A DNA stretch of 64,000 bases, from the NCBI RefSeq assembly GCF_016711335.1, contig NZ_JADJTF010000001.1, positions 3,100,001 through 3,164,000 of the forward strand, written 5' to 3'. The notes beneath the pieces were generated by a model. The model worked only from the letters and a program-made list of their open reading frames with translations. It was not told the DNA's origin and searched no databases. How positions within the stretch are numbered: position 1 is the first letter of the stretch; each line of letters opens with the position of its first letter. The position numbers and the translations under genes are program-made. The stretch comes from Thiofilum sp. Lineage in GTDB: Bacteria; Pseudomonadota; Gammaproteobacteria; Thiotrichales; Thiotrichaceae. Positions 52,775 through 60,898 of the stretch are shown here, piece after piece.

Positions 52775-53173
52775 TCACAATTTATGTAACTTGAGTTGCA
52801 AACAGCCATGCTGAAGGCGATGAGAGTTTAACTCATACTGTCCGGCAGGTAGCGGAATGCGACGTTCAAAATGACCGTAGGGTAATTCCATACGGTGAAT
52901 ATGGGCTGCTTGAGCAAAGCGTGGTAGGGGGCGAATCCCATTCACTACGATCACACCATTACTCAAATAAACTTCCATACGTTCGGGATCAACACCGGGT
53001 AAGGCAACCGTTAAGTAAATACTCTCAGCGGTTTCAAACAAATCAATCGGTGGTTCCCAAGTCGGTTGTCGGGCCACAGGGGAGGGGCGAAAAAATTGTT
53101 GTTGTAATCGTTCCGCCTGAGAAAGCAATTCACACGCCTCAACCCACATGTGATTAATATGACGTGATGGCAT
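52775..53173 (-). CDS. Small heat-shock protein, Hsp20/alpha-crystallin family
   Basis: About 132 aa from ATG 53173 (MPSRHINHMWVEACELLSQA). The alpha-crystallin domain is visible in PPIDLFETAESIYLTVALPG, with VDPERMEVYLSNGVIVVNG. The C-terminal I-x-I motif is less clear. It holds unfolding proteins. It precedes lon by 9 bp in one operon, which links holdase and protease. A sigma-32-like promoter lies about 100 bp upstream. Confidence 0.9.
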   Translation of the reverse strand: MPSRHINHMWVEACELLSQAERLQQQFFRPSPVARQPTWEPPIDLFETAESIYLTVALPGVDPERMEVYLSNGVIVVNGIRPLPRFAQAAHIHRMELPYGHFERRIPLPAGQYELNSHRLQHGCLQLKLHKL

Positions 53174-53277
53174 TTTCTTAATCCCATAACAATAGCTAAG
53201 ATCAATGTCTAATATTGAGATAACTAACGCACAACCTTTGGTAGTCACGCACTAATTATCGAATACTTATGCACTAG

Positions 53278-53303
53278 ATATGGGCAACAAACAGAAATTC
53301 AAG
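53278..53303 (-). promoter_or_regulatory. Sigma-32-like heat-shock promoter of hsp20-lon
   Basis: On the minus strand: CTTGAA (-35, 53298-53303), 12 nt, GCCCATAT (-10, 53278-53285). The E. coli RpoH consensus is CTTGAA and CCCCATNT with 11-16 nt between, so -35 is perfect and -10 has one change. Confidence 0.75.
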
Positions 53304-53412
53304 AGCAAAATAGTCAAGATTAGCTAAAGAGAAAACAGCAATGCTTGACTTAAGCTAACAGAGAGAATGAGAGAGTAACTAATTCATACTATCACAGATA
53401 GTCAGTAGCCAC

Positions 53413-53793
53413 CTAATTTAAATCGACCGCTAAGCGTTTAAGGTCTTCTAAGGAGACTATTTTCAAGGCTGCTTGATGAGTTGCCCGTAACAACACACGC
53501 GGCGCAACTCCTTCATCCAACGCTTCTTGCCAACGCATCGCGCACACACACCACTGATCACCCTCTTTTAAGCCCGGAAAGTTAAACTCAGGGCGAGGCG
53601 TAATCAAATCATTACCTTGACTCAGACTATAGTCTAAAAAGGCTTGAGTCACCCGCACACAAATCGTATGCGAACCGCGATCATAGGCATCCGTTGAACA
53701 ACTACCAGTCCGATAAAATCCTGTCATTGGCTGAGTACTGCATAGTTCTAGTTCAGTACCTAGTACATTGAATTCTAATGGTTGAGCCATCAA
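53413..53793 (-). CDS. DUF2237 family protein
   Basis: 126 aa. EFNVLGTELELCSTQPMTGF, YRTGSCSTDAYDRGSHTICV and EGDQWCVCAMRWQEALDEGV are hallmark blocks of DUF2237, a family of unknown function with conserved Cys and His that may bind a metal. It is followed 48 bp downstream on the other side by tspO in the same direction. Confidence 0.9.
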   Translation of the reverse strand: MMAQPLEFNVLGTELELCSTQPMTGFYRTGSCSTDAYDRGSHTICVRVTQAFLDYSLSQGNDLITPRPEFNFPGLKEGDQWCVCAMRWQEALDEGVAPRVLLRATHQAALKIVSLEDLKRLAVDLN

Positions 53794-53840
53794 TCATCCC
53801 TCATTAGAGTTAACTTAGATTGGTTGAGATGCGCTGCTAT

Positions 53841-54341
53841 TTATTGCCCTAATAAAGCCGGATTCATGCGCCATACTGTCCAATTTAATACAGCGGCGAA
53901 ACTAATCCATGCCAAATAAGGTAATAACAATGCCCCTGATAGAGGCTTAATGCGCCAAAATAGGTTGATAGTAGCAGCCACAAGTAACCACAACACTATA
54001 ATAATCCCAAACGCTAGCGCTCCATTATGCCATTGGAAAAATGCCCAACTCCATAAGGCATTAAAAACCAATTGAATCAGATACACACTTAAGGCTTCAC
54101 GAGCCGCCAAAAAGCCTTGCGCCCGCCATACCCACCATGCGGCTAGTGCCATAAGTAGATAAAGCACTGTCCAGACTGGACCAAAGACGGATGCGGGTGG
54201 CGCCCAACTCGGTAATTGTAAGCTTTGATAGAATTCAGGAGCATTAATCGAGGCTTGAGCACCCAAAACGGCGGCAATAAAAGTAATCACTAGCCAAACG
54301 ATTAAGCCTATTAACTGCTGTGGGATCGTATAGACACTCAT
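53841..54341 (-). CDS. tspO: TspO/MBR-family membrane protein
   Basis: 166 aa with five membrane helices. LPSWAPPASVFGPVWTVLYL is the family signature and Trp is abundant. TspO proteins bind tetrapyrroles and affect stress responses. Reads on the minus strand; its promoter region lies after the olsB terminator. Confidence 0.93.
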   Translation of the reverse strand: MSVYTIPQQLIGLIVWLVITFIAAVLGAQASINAPEFYQSLQLPSWAPPASVFGPVWTVLYLLMALAAWWVWRAQGFLAAREALSVYLIQLVFNALWSWAFFQWHNGALAFGIIIVLWLLVAATINLFWRIKPLSGALLLPYLAWISFAAVLNWTVWRMNPALLGQ

Positions 54342-54408
54342 AAACTAATCCTTAGTGAGTTGCTCCTATAACCATAGTGTAAGCTAAGCGACTTGACTAT
54401 TTACCCTT

Positions 54409-54433
54409 AAAAAAACGGCGCATCCCTGCGCCT
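54409..54433 (-). terminator. Rho-independent terminator of olsB
   Basis: On the minus strand: GGCGCA, loop GGGA, TGCGCC, G, then eight T. It lies 70 bp after the olsB stop, before the tspO promoter region. Confidence 0.85.
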
Positions 54434-54505
54434 TAGACTTTATGTATTGAACGAACTAGAAAGAAGCGAGTGGTTAGTAATCAGTATAATGGAATAATGC
54501 CACTC

Positions 54506-55306
54506 TCAAGCTGCCTGTAACAAACCCGCCTTGGTACGTGGGGAACCTACACTGGATTGCATAAAATGCTGATGGTAACGGGTATTAAGATTGCGCATGT
54601 CTAAGAGAATAAACAAATCGGCCACATTAAAGTCGGGGTCAATACAAGGCTCTCCTGCCACCCACGCACCTAATTTTAAATACGCTTTAAGCAAAGGGGG
54701 CATATGTGCTTGTACCGCAGTCACGCTAGAGGTTAAAGGTAAACGTGGTGTCACGCGCATCGTGTCTGGGGATAAATGAGTACTGCGAGCTTCCTGCATA
54801 ATAGCTAGGGCTTGTGCACCCTGATCCGCCAAACTGACACTGGCACACCCAAATAAATACTCGACTTGGTGTTGAATCATAAACTGGGCTAACCCTGACC
54901 AGAGCATACCAATCCCAGCCCCATTTCTAAAATGTGGATGAATACAAGTGCGTCCAATTTCAATAGTCCGCGCACTTAAATGCGGTAATAACTGCCCTAA
55001 ATCAAATTCTGTTTCAGAATAAAATCCATCCGCTTGTTGCGCAGCACCGTGCGTTAAAATTCTAGTGGAGCCGACGACCTCACCTGTTTCTACCACACTC
55101 ACAATAATATGCTCACAAAAAGCATCATACTCATCCTGATCAATGCCCTCATGACCTGATGCCAAACGCGCTCCTTGCTCTAGCGCAAAAATGTTATAGC
55201 GCAGCCGTTGCGAGGCTAATACTTGCTCTGCTGTGCTAGCTAATTGTACTTGCAGTGCCGGAATAATAGCGCGTCGATTCGGAGTAGTATGGGCAGAAAT
55301 GGTCAT
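54506..55306 (-). CDS. olsB: OlsB-type ornithine N-acyltransferase (GNAT fold)
   Basis: 266 aa. The blocks LRYNIFALEQGARLAS, DEYDAFCEHIIVSVVETGEV and VGSTRIL, the TEFDLG block, IEIGRTCIHPHFRNG, and VEYLFGCASVSL are those of OlsB, the 3-hydroxyacyl-ACP dependent N-acyltransferase of ornithine lipid synthesis. The second enzyme, OlsA, is not seen nearby and may lie elsewhere. Divergent from btaA; a Pho-box-like site lies 56 bp upstream of its ATG. Confidence 0.85.
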   Translation of the reverse strand: MTISAHTTPNRRAIIPALQVQLASTAEQVLASQRLRYNIFALEQGARLASGHEGIDQDEYDAFCEHIIVSVVETGEVVGSTRILTHGAAQQADGFYSETEFDLGQLLPHLSARTIEIGRTCIHPHFRNGAGIGMLWSGLAQFMIQHQVEYLFGCASVSLADQGAQALAIMQEARSTHLSPDTMRVTPRLPLTSSVTAVQAHMPPLLKAYLKLGAWVAGEPCIDPDFNVADLFILLDMRNLNTRYHQHFMQSSVGSPRTKAGLLQAA

Positions 55307-55361
55307 TATAAATAACTCCTTAAAGCCTTAATCGTTATACGAATTAGCTTAAAAAGGCTCT

Positions 55362-55379
55362 GTGACAATGCAGTGACAC
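55362..55379 (-). promoter_or_regulatory. Pho-box-like site upstream of olsB
   Basis: On the minus strand GTGTCAC TGCA TTGTCAC: two TGTCA cores 11 bp apart, as in the PhoB box (CTGTCAT N4 CTGTCAT). Correct orientation and distance for control of olsB. Confidence 0.6.
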
Positions 55380-55440
55380 TTTGTTTACAGACTCATTAAA
55401 TATGAATAGATTGATAAATACTTGAGTGAAAATTATCGGG

Positions 55441-55519
55441 TATTTCTGGAGCAGTCTTGGCGGCAGGGAGGCCGCCTTGAAGCGTACAAGGATGTATTCA
55501 CAGCGACTGCGGAAGAAAT
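55441..55519 (+). repeat. Dispersed hairpin repeat, copy 3
   Basis: TATTTCTGGAGCAGTCTTGG, then GGCGGCAGGGAGGCCGCC, then TGAAGCGTACAAGGATGTAT. Same order of blocks as the copy at 50145-50234. It lies between the two Pho-box-like sites in the olsB/btaA gap. Confidence 0.75.
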
Positions 55520-55567
55520 GCTCGATAACTTTTGAATGACTACTTAATTCATCTAAGCGTCAACTAA

Positions 55568-55585
55568 TTGTCATCTTGGCGTCAT
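55568..55585 (+). promoter_or_regulatory. Pho-box-like site upstream of btaA
   Basis: TTGTCAT CTTG GCGTCAT: two direct repeats 11 bp apart matching PhoB half-sites at 6 and 5 of 7 positions. About 52 bp before the btaA ATG, facing it. Confidence 0.65.
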
Positions 55586-55637
55586 ATAAAACTATTAGCT
55601 TTTTATACCAATTAACTAATAAAGAGCATTACCTTAT

Positions 55638-56852
55638 ATGAGCGATTCTGCCAGTACTGCATTACAACACGCGGTGCATCAAGATCAAGCCACTTCACTA
55701 ATGGGACTACAACAACGTCTATTTAGCTTTTGGTTTAATAGTTTTATTTACAATCAGATTTGGGAAGATCCCGCCGTTGATTTAAAAGCCTTAGCGCTTA
55801 ATGCTGAAAGCCGCATTCTCACCATCGCCTCTGGTGGCTGTAATATATTGAATTATTTAATAGAATCGCCTGCTCATATTACGGCTATTGATCTGAATCC
55901 CTATCACTTACAACTAACTCGTTTAAAAATTGCCGCTTTTAAACATTTACCTGATCACACCAGCTTTTATCGCTTTTTTGGTAAAGCTCAATCAGCACAA
56001 AATATTGATCAATATGAACTGCATATTCGCCCGCATTTAGATAAAAGTACTGAACAATTCTGGCAAGGACGCAATATATTAGGGCAGCGACGTATTCATT
56101 TATTTAAAGAGGGATTATATCGCCATACTCGCTTTGGTTATTTTATGCGTTTTTTACATTGGATCGCACGTCGCACGAATTATCAACCGACTAAATTATT
56201 AAGCGCTCATAGTCTGTATGAACAAGAAGCGATTTTTAAACAACATATTGCACCTTTCTTTGATAATCGCTTAGTACGTTTTTTGGGTAAATTACCTATG
56301 TCGGTTTTTAGCCTCGGTATTCCGCCACAACAATATCAGGCTATGAAACGTGAGGGCAATTTAATCGAGCAATATCGTACCCGTGTCAAACGCCTCGCTT
56401 GTGATTTCCCGATTAAAGACAACTATTTTGCGTGGCAAGCCTTCAGTCATAGCTATGATCATGCTAAGCGCCAAGCTCTGCCTGATTATTTAAAAGCAGA
56501 ACATTATCAAACCATTAAACAACAATTAGATAAGGTGGATACTCACCTAGGCTCCATGATCACTTTCTTAAAACAACAGCCAGCGAATAGTTATGACCGC
56601 TTTGTGTTTTTAGATGCCCAAGATTGGATGAGTGATGAAGTATTAAATGAATTATGGACTGAAGTAGTACGGGTAGGTAAACCGCAAAGCCGTATTATTT
56701 TCCGCACCGCTGCCGCTGCATCGCCGCTAGAAACGGCATTAAAACCAGCGCTTAGAGCACGTATTGAGTACGAGGCAGAGCTTTCGCAACAACTGTTCCA
56801 ACAAGATCGTTCAGCGATTTATGGTGGGTTCCATGTCTATCACACCCATTAA
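55638..56852 (+). CDS. btaA: BtaA-like S-adenosylmethionine:diacylglycerol 3-amino-3-carboxypropyltransferase
   Basis: 404 aa, DUF3419/BtaA family. It starts the betaine lipid (DGTS) pathway by moving the aminocarboxypropyl group of SAM onto diacylglycerol. IWEDPAVDLKALALNAESRI and LTIASGGCNILNYLIE are the SAM-binding-like blocks; AIDLNPYHLQLTRLKIAAF and FVFLDAQDWM follow. The stop overlaps the btaB gene start by 20 bp. It heads the operon btaA-btaB-plcP with a Pho-box-like site. Confidence 0.88.
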   Translation: MSDSASTALQHAVHQDQATSLMGLQQRLFSFWFNSFIYNQIWEDPAVDLKALALNAESRILTIASGGCNILNYLIESPAHITAIDLNPYHLQLTRLKIAAFKHLPDHTSFYRFFGKAQSAQNIDQYELHIRPHLDKSTEQFWQGRNILGQRRIHLFKEGLYRHTRFGYFMRFLHWIARRTNYQPTKLLSAHSLYEQEAIFKQHIAPFFDNRLVRFLGKLPMSVFSLGIPPQQYQAMKREGNLIEQYRTRVKRLACDFPIKDNYFAWQAFSHSYDHAKRQALPDYLKAEHYQTIKQQLDKVDTHLGSMITFLKQQPANSYDRFVFLDAQDWMSDEVLNELWTEVVRVGKPQSRIIFRTAAAASPLETALKPALRARIEYEAELSQQLFQQDRSAIYGGFHVYHTH

Positions 56853-57522
56853 CTCCGCTAATTTAACTGCGTTAACGGCTGCCGAGCGCATGGATAAGCA
56901 GTATCGCTATCAGCGCTATGTGTATGATGGATCACGTAAATATTATTTATGGGGGCGCGATACCCTGCTGAATGAAATTAGCTTAGAGCCGCAGGACACT
57001 TTACTAGAAATAGGCTGCGGTACGGGGCGCAATTTATTCCAATTACATGAGCGTTATCCCCAGCATGCCTTATATGGTGTCGATGCTTCACAGCTCATGC
57101 TCGAACAAGCCCAACGTAGGTTAACACCTCAATCAGCCTCGACTATACATTTTAAACAAGGTCTGGCACAGGAACTGACTTTAGAGCAGCTAGGTGTGCA
57201 ACAAGCCTTTGATCATATTGTGTTTTCTTACGTATTATCAATGATACCCGAATGGCGCTTAGCTTTTGACCACGCACTAACCTTATTAAAACCTAGCGGT
57301 ACGCTTCACCTCGTTGATTTCGCTGATCAAAGCGCTTTACCACGTTGGATGCAAGCGGCACTCAAGCAATGGTTAGCGTGGTTTCAGGTACATCCTGATG
57401 TACAGGTTCCCGATTACTTACAGACTGTCTCTTTACAATCACAGGGTCAATTACAGATGCGTTATTTATGGGGACGGTATGCGCTTCTGGCTCACTATAG
57501 TCCTAGGAGTACTTGCCTATGA
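56833..57522 (+). CDS. btaB: BtaB-like SAM-dependent N-methyltransferase
   Basis: About 229 aa from ATG 56833 (MSITPINSANL); a start at 56764 would place it further inside btaA. Class I methyltransferase motifs: LLEIGCGTGRNLFQLH (SAM), YGVDASQLMLEQAQ, and VFSYVLSMIPEW. In the pathway it adds three methyl groups to diacylglycerylhomoserine to form DGTS. The stop overlaps the next gene start by four bases (ATGA). Confidence 0.87.
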   Translation: MSITPINSANLTALTAAERMDKQYRYQRYVYDGSRKYYLWGRDTLLNEISLEPQDTLLEIGCGTGRNLFQLHERYPQHALYGVDASQLMLEQAQRRLTPQSASTIHFKQGLAQELTLEQLGVQQAFDHIVFSYVLSMIPEWRLAFDHALTLLKPSGTLHLVDFADQSALPRWMQAALKQWLAWFQVHPDVQVPDYLQTVSLQSQGQLQMRYLWGRYALLAHYSPRSTCL

Positions 57523-58325
57523 ATAGACCTCCACGCGCCCGCAAATACCGCAGCATTTGGATTTCAGACACGCATTTAGGCACTAAAGGGTGTCAAGCCG
57601 AATTATTGCTTAATTTCTTGCAGCACAATACCAGCCAGCAACTGTATTTAGTAGGCGATATTGTCGATGGCTGGGCACTCAAGAAGCGCTGGTATTGGGA
57701 TGGGTTTCACGACCAAATTGTGCATTTGATTTTTGAACGCGCCCAACGTGAAACCGAGGTGATTTATATTAGTGGTAATCACGATGAGTTTTTACGCTCA
57801 TTTTTGCATCATCAAATCAGTGCTATCCGTTTTGAGGATGAGGTGATTCATACCACCGCTGATGGACGGCAGTTTTTAGTCTTGCATGGCGATCAATTTG
57901 ATGGCGTGATGCAGTTTGCTCGCTGGCTAGCTAAGGTAGGTGATTGGGCTTATACCCATTTACTGCGCATTAATACCGTGTACAACAAACTGCGTCGCGC
58001 CTTAGGCTATCCGTATTGGTCAGTATCGGCATATCTCAAACATAAGACTAAATCTGCGGTTAACTTTATCTCAGCTTTTGAAGAAACCGTGGCTAAGGCG
58101 GCTCACAGCCGTGGTTTACAGGGTGTGATCTGTGGGCATATCCATCATGCCGAGACACGGATGATTCATGAGGTACTGTATTGTAATGATGGTGACTGGG
58201 TAGAAAGCTTTACCGCGTTGGTGGAAGAATGGGATGGTAGCTTGCGCATTGTGGAGTGGAAGGAATTATATTCCGAGCTAGAAATAGAATCCCTATCACT
58301 ACCTAATCTTGCTAAGGTTAATTGA
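57519..58325 (+). CDS. plcP: PlcP-like phospholipase C (metallophosphoesterase)
   Basis: About 268 aa from ATG 57519. Motifs WISDTHLGTKG, VGDIVDGWALKKRWYW, YISGNHDEFLRS, VLHGDQFDGVM and ICGHIHHAETRM place it in the LpxH-like branch of metallophosphoesterases. Rhizobial and marine PlcP, of this type, cleaves phospholipid headgroups under phosphate starvation to give diacylglycerol, the substrate for BtaA. Because a true lpxH is at 45999 and this gene is fused by overlap to btaAB, PlcP is the better call. Formal alternative: a second lpxH. Confidence 0.78.
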   Translation: MNRPPRARKYRSIWISDTHLGTKGCQAELLLNFLQHNTSQQLYLVGDIVDGWALKKRWYWDGFHDQIVHLIFERAQRETEVIYISGNHDEFLRSFLHHQISAIRFEDEVIHTTADGRQFLVLHGDQFDGVMQFARWLAKVGDWAYTHLLRINTVYNKLRRALGYPYWSVSAYLKHKTKSAVNFISAFEETVAKAAHSRGLQGVICGHIHHAETRMIHEVLYCNDGDWVESFTALVEEWDGSLRIVEWKELYSELEIESLSLPNLAKVN

Positions 58326-59045
58326 TTACGAGGTGGGCACAAACCCATTAGGGGTCAATAGCATCTTATCTAGCTCTAAGCCTGACTGTTTAGCCTCATT
58401 GATTACGGACTCACTCAGTTGCTCTAGCAACAAAGGATCAGATTTCACTTGCTCTAAGGCTGCGTCTAGTAATAAAGCTTGCAGTAATAAAGTCTCGGCT
58501 AATTCTTGCTTAGTGCTATCGTTGGCATCTTTAAACACACCGGTATTTAATAGTGCCTTAGTCGCTTGTTCTTTTACCGCCTGCGCCGTTTCGCGCTCTA
58601 ATACGGTAGTTTTACCCTGAGCAGCTTGCCACATACTCACCCACCATACCACATAAGCATCTGCCAAATGAGTGACTGTTAAACCCTTAGCATTCAGCGT
58701 GGTTTGAATACTCTCAATAATATCGCCCTGTGCTTGTAAAGAGCTTAGTGTCTCCGCGCCCACCGGATTTTGCTCTTGAATGCGCTCCACAAACTGTTGT
58801 GTAAACTGCTTACGTAAAGCTAAATCGGGTTTAAAACTCAAATAATCAACCGCCTCAACGACGGGCACGGGTCTAAGCTCACTAGATTCTCGTACTGGCA
58901 CACTAGGCTGCATCATGGTCAACACCACCAGCGAAGCTAGTTCTATTTTAGAAGTGTTAGCATTATAGCTAGCGTAAGAGTTGACTATATTTGGATTTAA
59001 AATTATTAATAAATTGATTGATAAGGCTATTTTTTTGTTATTCAT
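58326..59045 (-). CDS. DUF6683-like exported protein
   Basis: 239 aa, with an N-terminal signal sequence (IALSINLLIILNPNI). The core YLSFKPDLALRKQFTQQFVE, then AYVVWWVSMWQAAQGK, matches the DUF6683 pattern. Helical, periplasmic or surface-located; function unknown. Its stop abuts the plcP stop, so it converges with the lipid operon. Confidence 0.65.
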   Translation of the reverse strand: MNNKKIALSINLLIILNPNIVNSYASYNANTSKIELASLVVLTMMQPSVPVRESSELRPVPVVEAVDYLSFKPDLALRKQFTQQFVERIQEQNPVGAETLSSLQAQGDIIESIQTTLNAKGLTVTHLADAYVVWWVSMWQAAQGKTTVLERETAQAVKEQATKALLNTGVFKDANDSTKQELAETLLLQALLLDAALEQVKSDPLLLEQLSESVINEAKQSGLELDKMLLTPNGFVPTS

Positions 59046-59251
59046 ACTATAGCTCCAAACTCCAATAAGGTGTATTGAGTGTAGCGAGGCTTAGCTAATA
59101 AGCTTTAGAGTCTAAGGGGTTAATAGGCTAAACGCGACTAATTCAACGATAAATGGTGGGAGCTTTTTGATCTTAGCTCAGTGCAATTAGTGCTTAGTGC
59201 CTTAAGCTCGTTATAATTCAAGCTTTATGATTATCGGTTTGAGTATTTTCT

Positions 59252-60898
59252 ATGAAACAACATGCACGTTTTACGGCTTTATATCCTAATGCTCATTCAA
59301 AATTACTCACAGCCCGCCAAGCCGCGAGTCTCATTCAGGCACAGGATACGGTAGCGACCAGTGGCTTTATTGGCATAGGGTTTGCGGAAAATATTGCCGT
59401 AGCGGTAGAAGAACTGTATCTAGAATACTTAAACCACCTGACTAATCCCGACCTGCCCGCGCCCGCTCACTATCCTAAAGATCTCACTCTAGTCTATGCC
59501 GCTGGACAAGGGGATGGTAAACACCGAGGACTCAATCATTTTGGGCATCAAGGTTTAGTTAAACGTGTGATTGGTGGGCATTGGGGCTTAGCGCCTAAAC
59601 TAGGTCAGCTAGCCACTACTAATCAAATTGAGGCGTGGAATTTACCGCAAGGGGTCATTTGTCACTTATTCCGCGACATTGCAGCGGGTAAACCCGGAAC
59701 GCTCACGCGAGTAGGCTTAGGCACTTTTGTTGATCCACGCTTTGGCGGTGGCAAGCTCAATACTTTGACCCAACAAGATTTAGTACGCCTACTCGACATC
59801 GATGGTGAGGAATATCTGTTTTATAAAGGTTTTCCGATTCAGGTCGGCCTTATTCGCGGTACGACGGCTGATCTAGATGGCAATATCAGCATGGAAAAAG
59901 AAGCGCTCACCCTAGAAGCACAAGCTGTAGCAATGGCAGCGCATAATAGTGGTGGTATTGTGATTGCTCAGGTAGAGCGTGTTGCTGAGCGCGGTACATT
60001 AAACCCTAAACTGGTGAAAATTCCGGGAATATTAGTCGATGCTATCGTGGTGGCAGAAAAGCCCGAATATCAACAACAAACCTTTATAGAGCCGTATAAT
60101 CCTGCCTTTTCCGGTGAGTTACGTGTGCCCGTATCCGCCATTGCCCCGATTCCTTTGGATGAACGTAAAATTATTGCACGTCGTGCCGCAATGGAGTTGC
60201 AAGTCGGTGCAGTGGTTAATCTAGGCATTGGTATGCCTGAAGGCGTGGCAGCGGTTGCGGCTGAAGAGGATATTTTTAATCTTATGACCTTAACAGCGGA
60301 ACCGGGCGTGATTGGGGGTATTCCAGCAGGAGGCTTAAATTTTGGTGCAGCGACTAATACCCAAGCGATTTTAGATCAACCTAACCAATTTGATTTTTAC
60401 GATGGGGGTGGACTGGATATTGCGGTTTTAGGACTCGCACAGGCGGATGAAGAAGGCAATCTCAATGTGAGCAAGTTTGGCGCGAAACTAGCGGGCGCGG
60501 GGGGGTTTATCAATATTTCACAAAATGCTAAAAAAGTGGTTTTCGTGGGAACCTTTACCGCAGGCGCTTTAGAACTCGCTATTGCCCATAATGCACTCCA
60601 AATTGTGCAAGAAGGTAAAACCCGTAAATTTGTTAAAGCAGTGGAGCATCGTACCTTTAGTGGACGAGTCGCCTTTGCGTCTAAACGTCCCGTGTTATAC
60701 ATCACCGAGCGGGCGGTATTTCGCCTGTGTGCTACTGGACTTGAACTGATCGAAATCGCCCCCGGAGTAGATTTAGAGCGTGATATATTGGCACAAATGG
60801 ATTTTAAACCCGCTATTGCCCCTGATTTGAAGCACATGGATGCACGCATTTTTGCTGATCAAGCGATGGGTTTAAAAGCGGATTTAGTGGCACTATGA
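59252..60898 (+). CDS. Acyl-CoA:acetate / 3-ketoacid CoA-transferase (fused alpha-beta subunits)
   Basis: 548 aa. Both half domains are in one chain as in E. coli YdiF. IGIGFAENIAVAVEE in the first half, and LGIGMPEGVAAVAAEE plus the catalytic Glu in TAEPGVIGGIPAGG in the second. It swaps CoA between short acyl groups; exact acids unknown. It overlaps sbcD by four bases. Confidence 0.9.
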   Translation: MKQHARFTALYPNAHSKLLTARQAASLIQAQDTVATSGFIGIGFAENIAVAVEELYLEYLNHLTNPDLPAPAHYPKDLTLVYAAGQGDGKHRGLNHFGHQGLVKRVIGGHWGLAPKLGQLATTNQIEAWNLPQGVICHLFRDIAAGKPGTLTRVGLGTFVDPRFGGGKLNTLTQQDLVRLLDIDGEEYLFYKGFPIQVGLIRGTTADLDGNISMEKEALTLEAQAVAMAAHNSGGIVIAQVERVAERGTLNPKLVKIPGILVDAIVVAEKPEYQQQTFIEPYNPAFSGELRVPVSAIAPIPLDERKIIARRAAMELQVGAVVNLGIGMPEGVAAVAAEEDIFNLMTLTAEPGVIGGIPAGGLNFGAATNTQAILDQPNQFDFYDGGGLDIAVLGLAQADEEGNLNVSKFGAKLAGAGGFINISQNAKKVVFVGTFTAGALELAIAHNALQIVQEGKTRKFVKAVEHRTFSGRVAFASKRPVLYITERAVFRLCATGLELIEIAPGVDLERDILAQMDFKPAIAPDLKHMDARIFADQAMGLKADLVAL

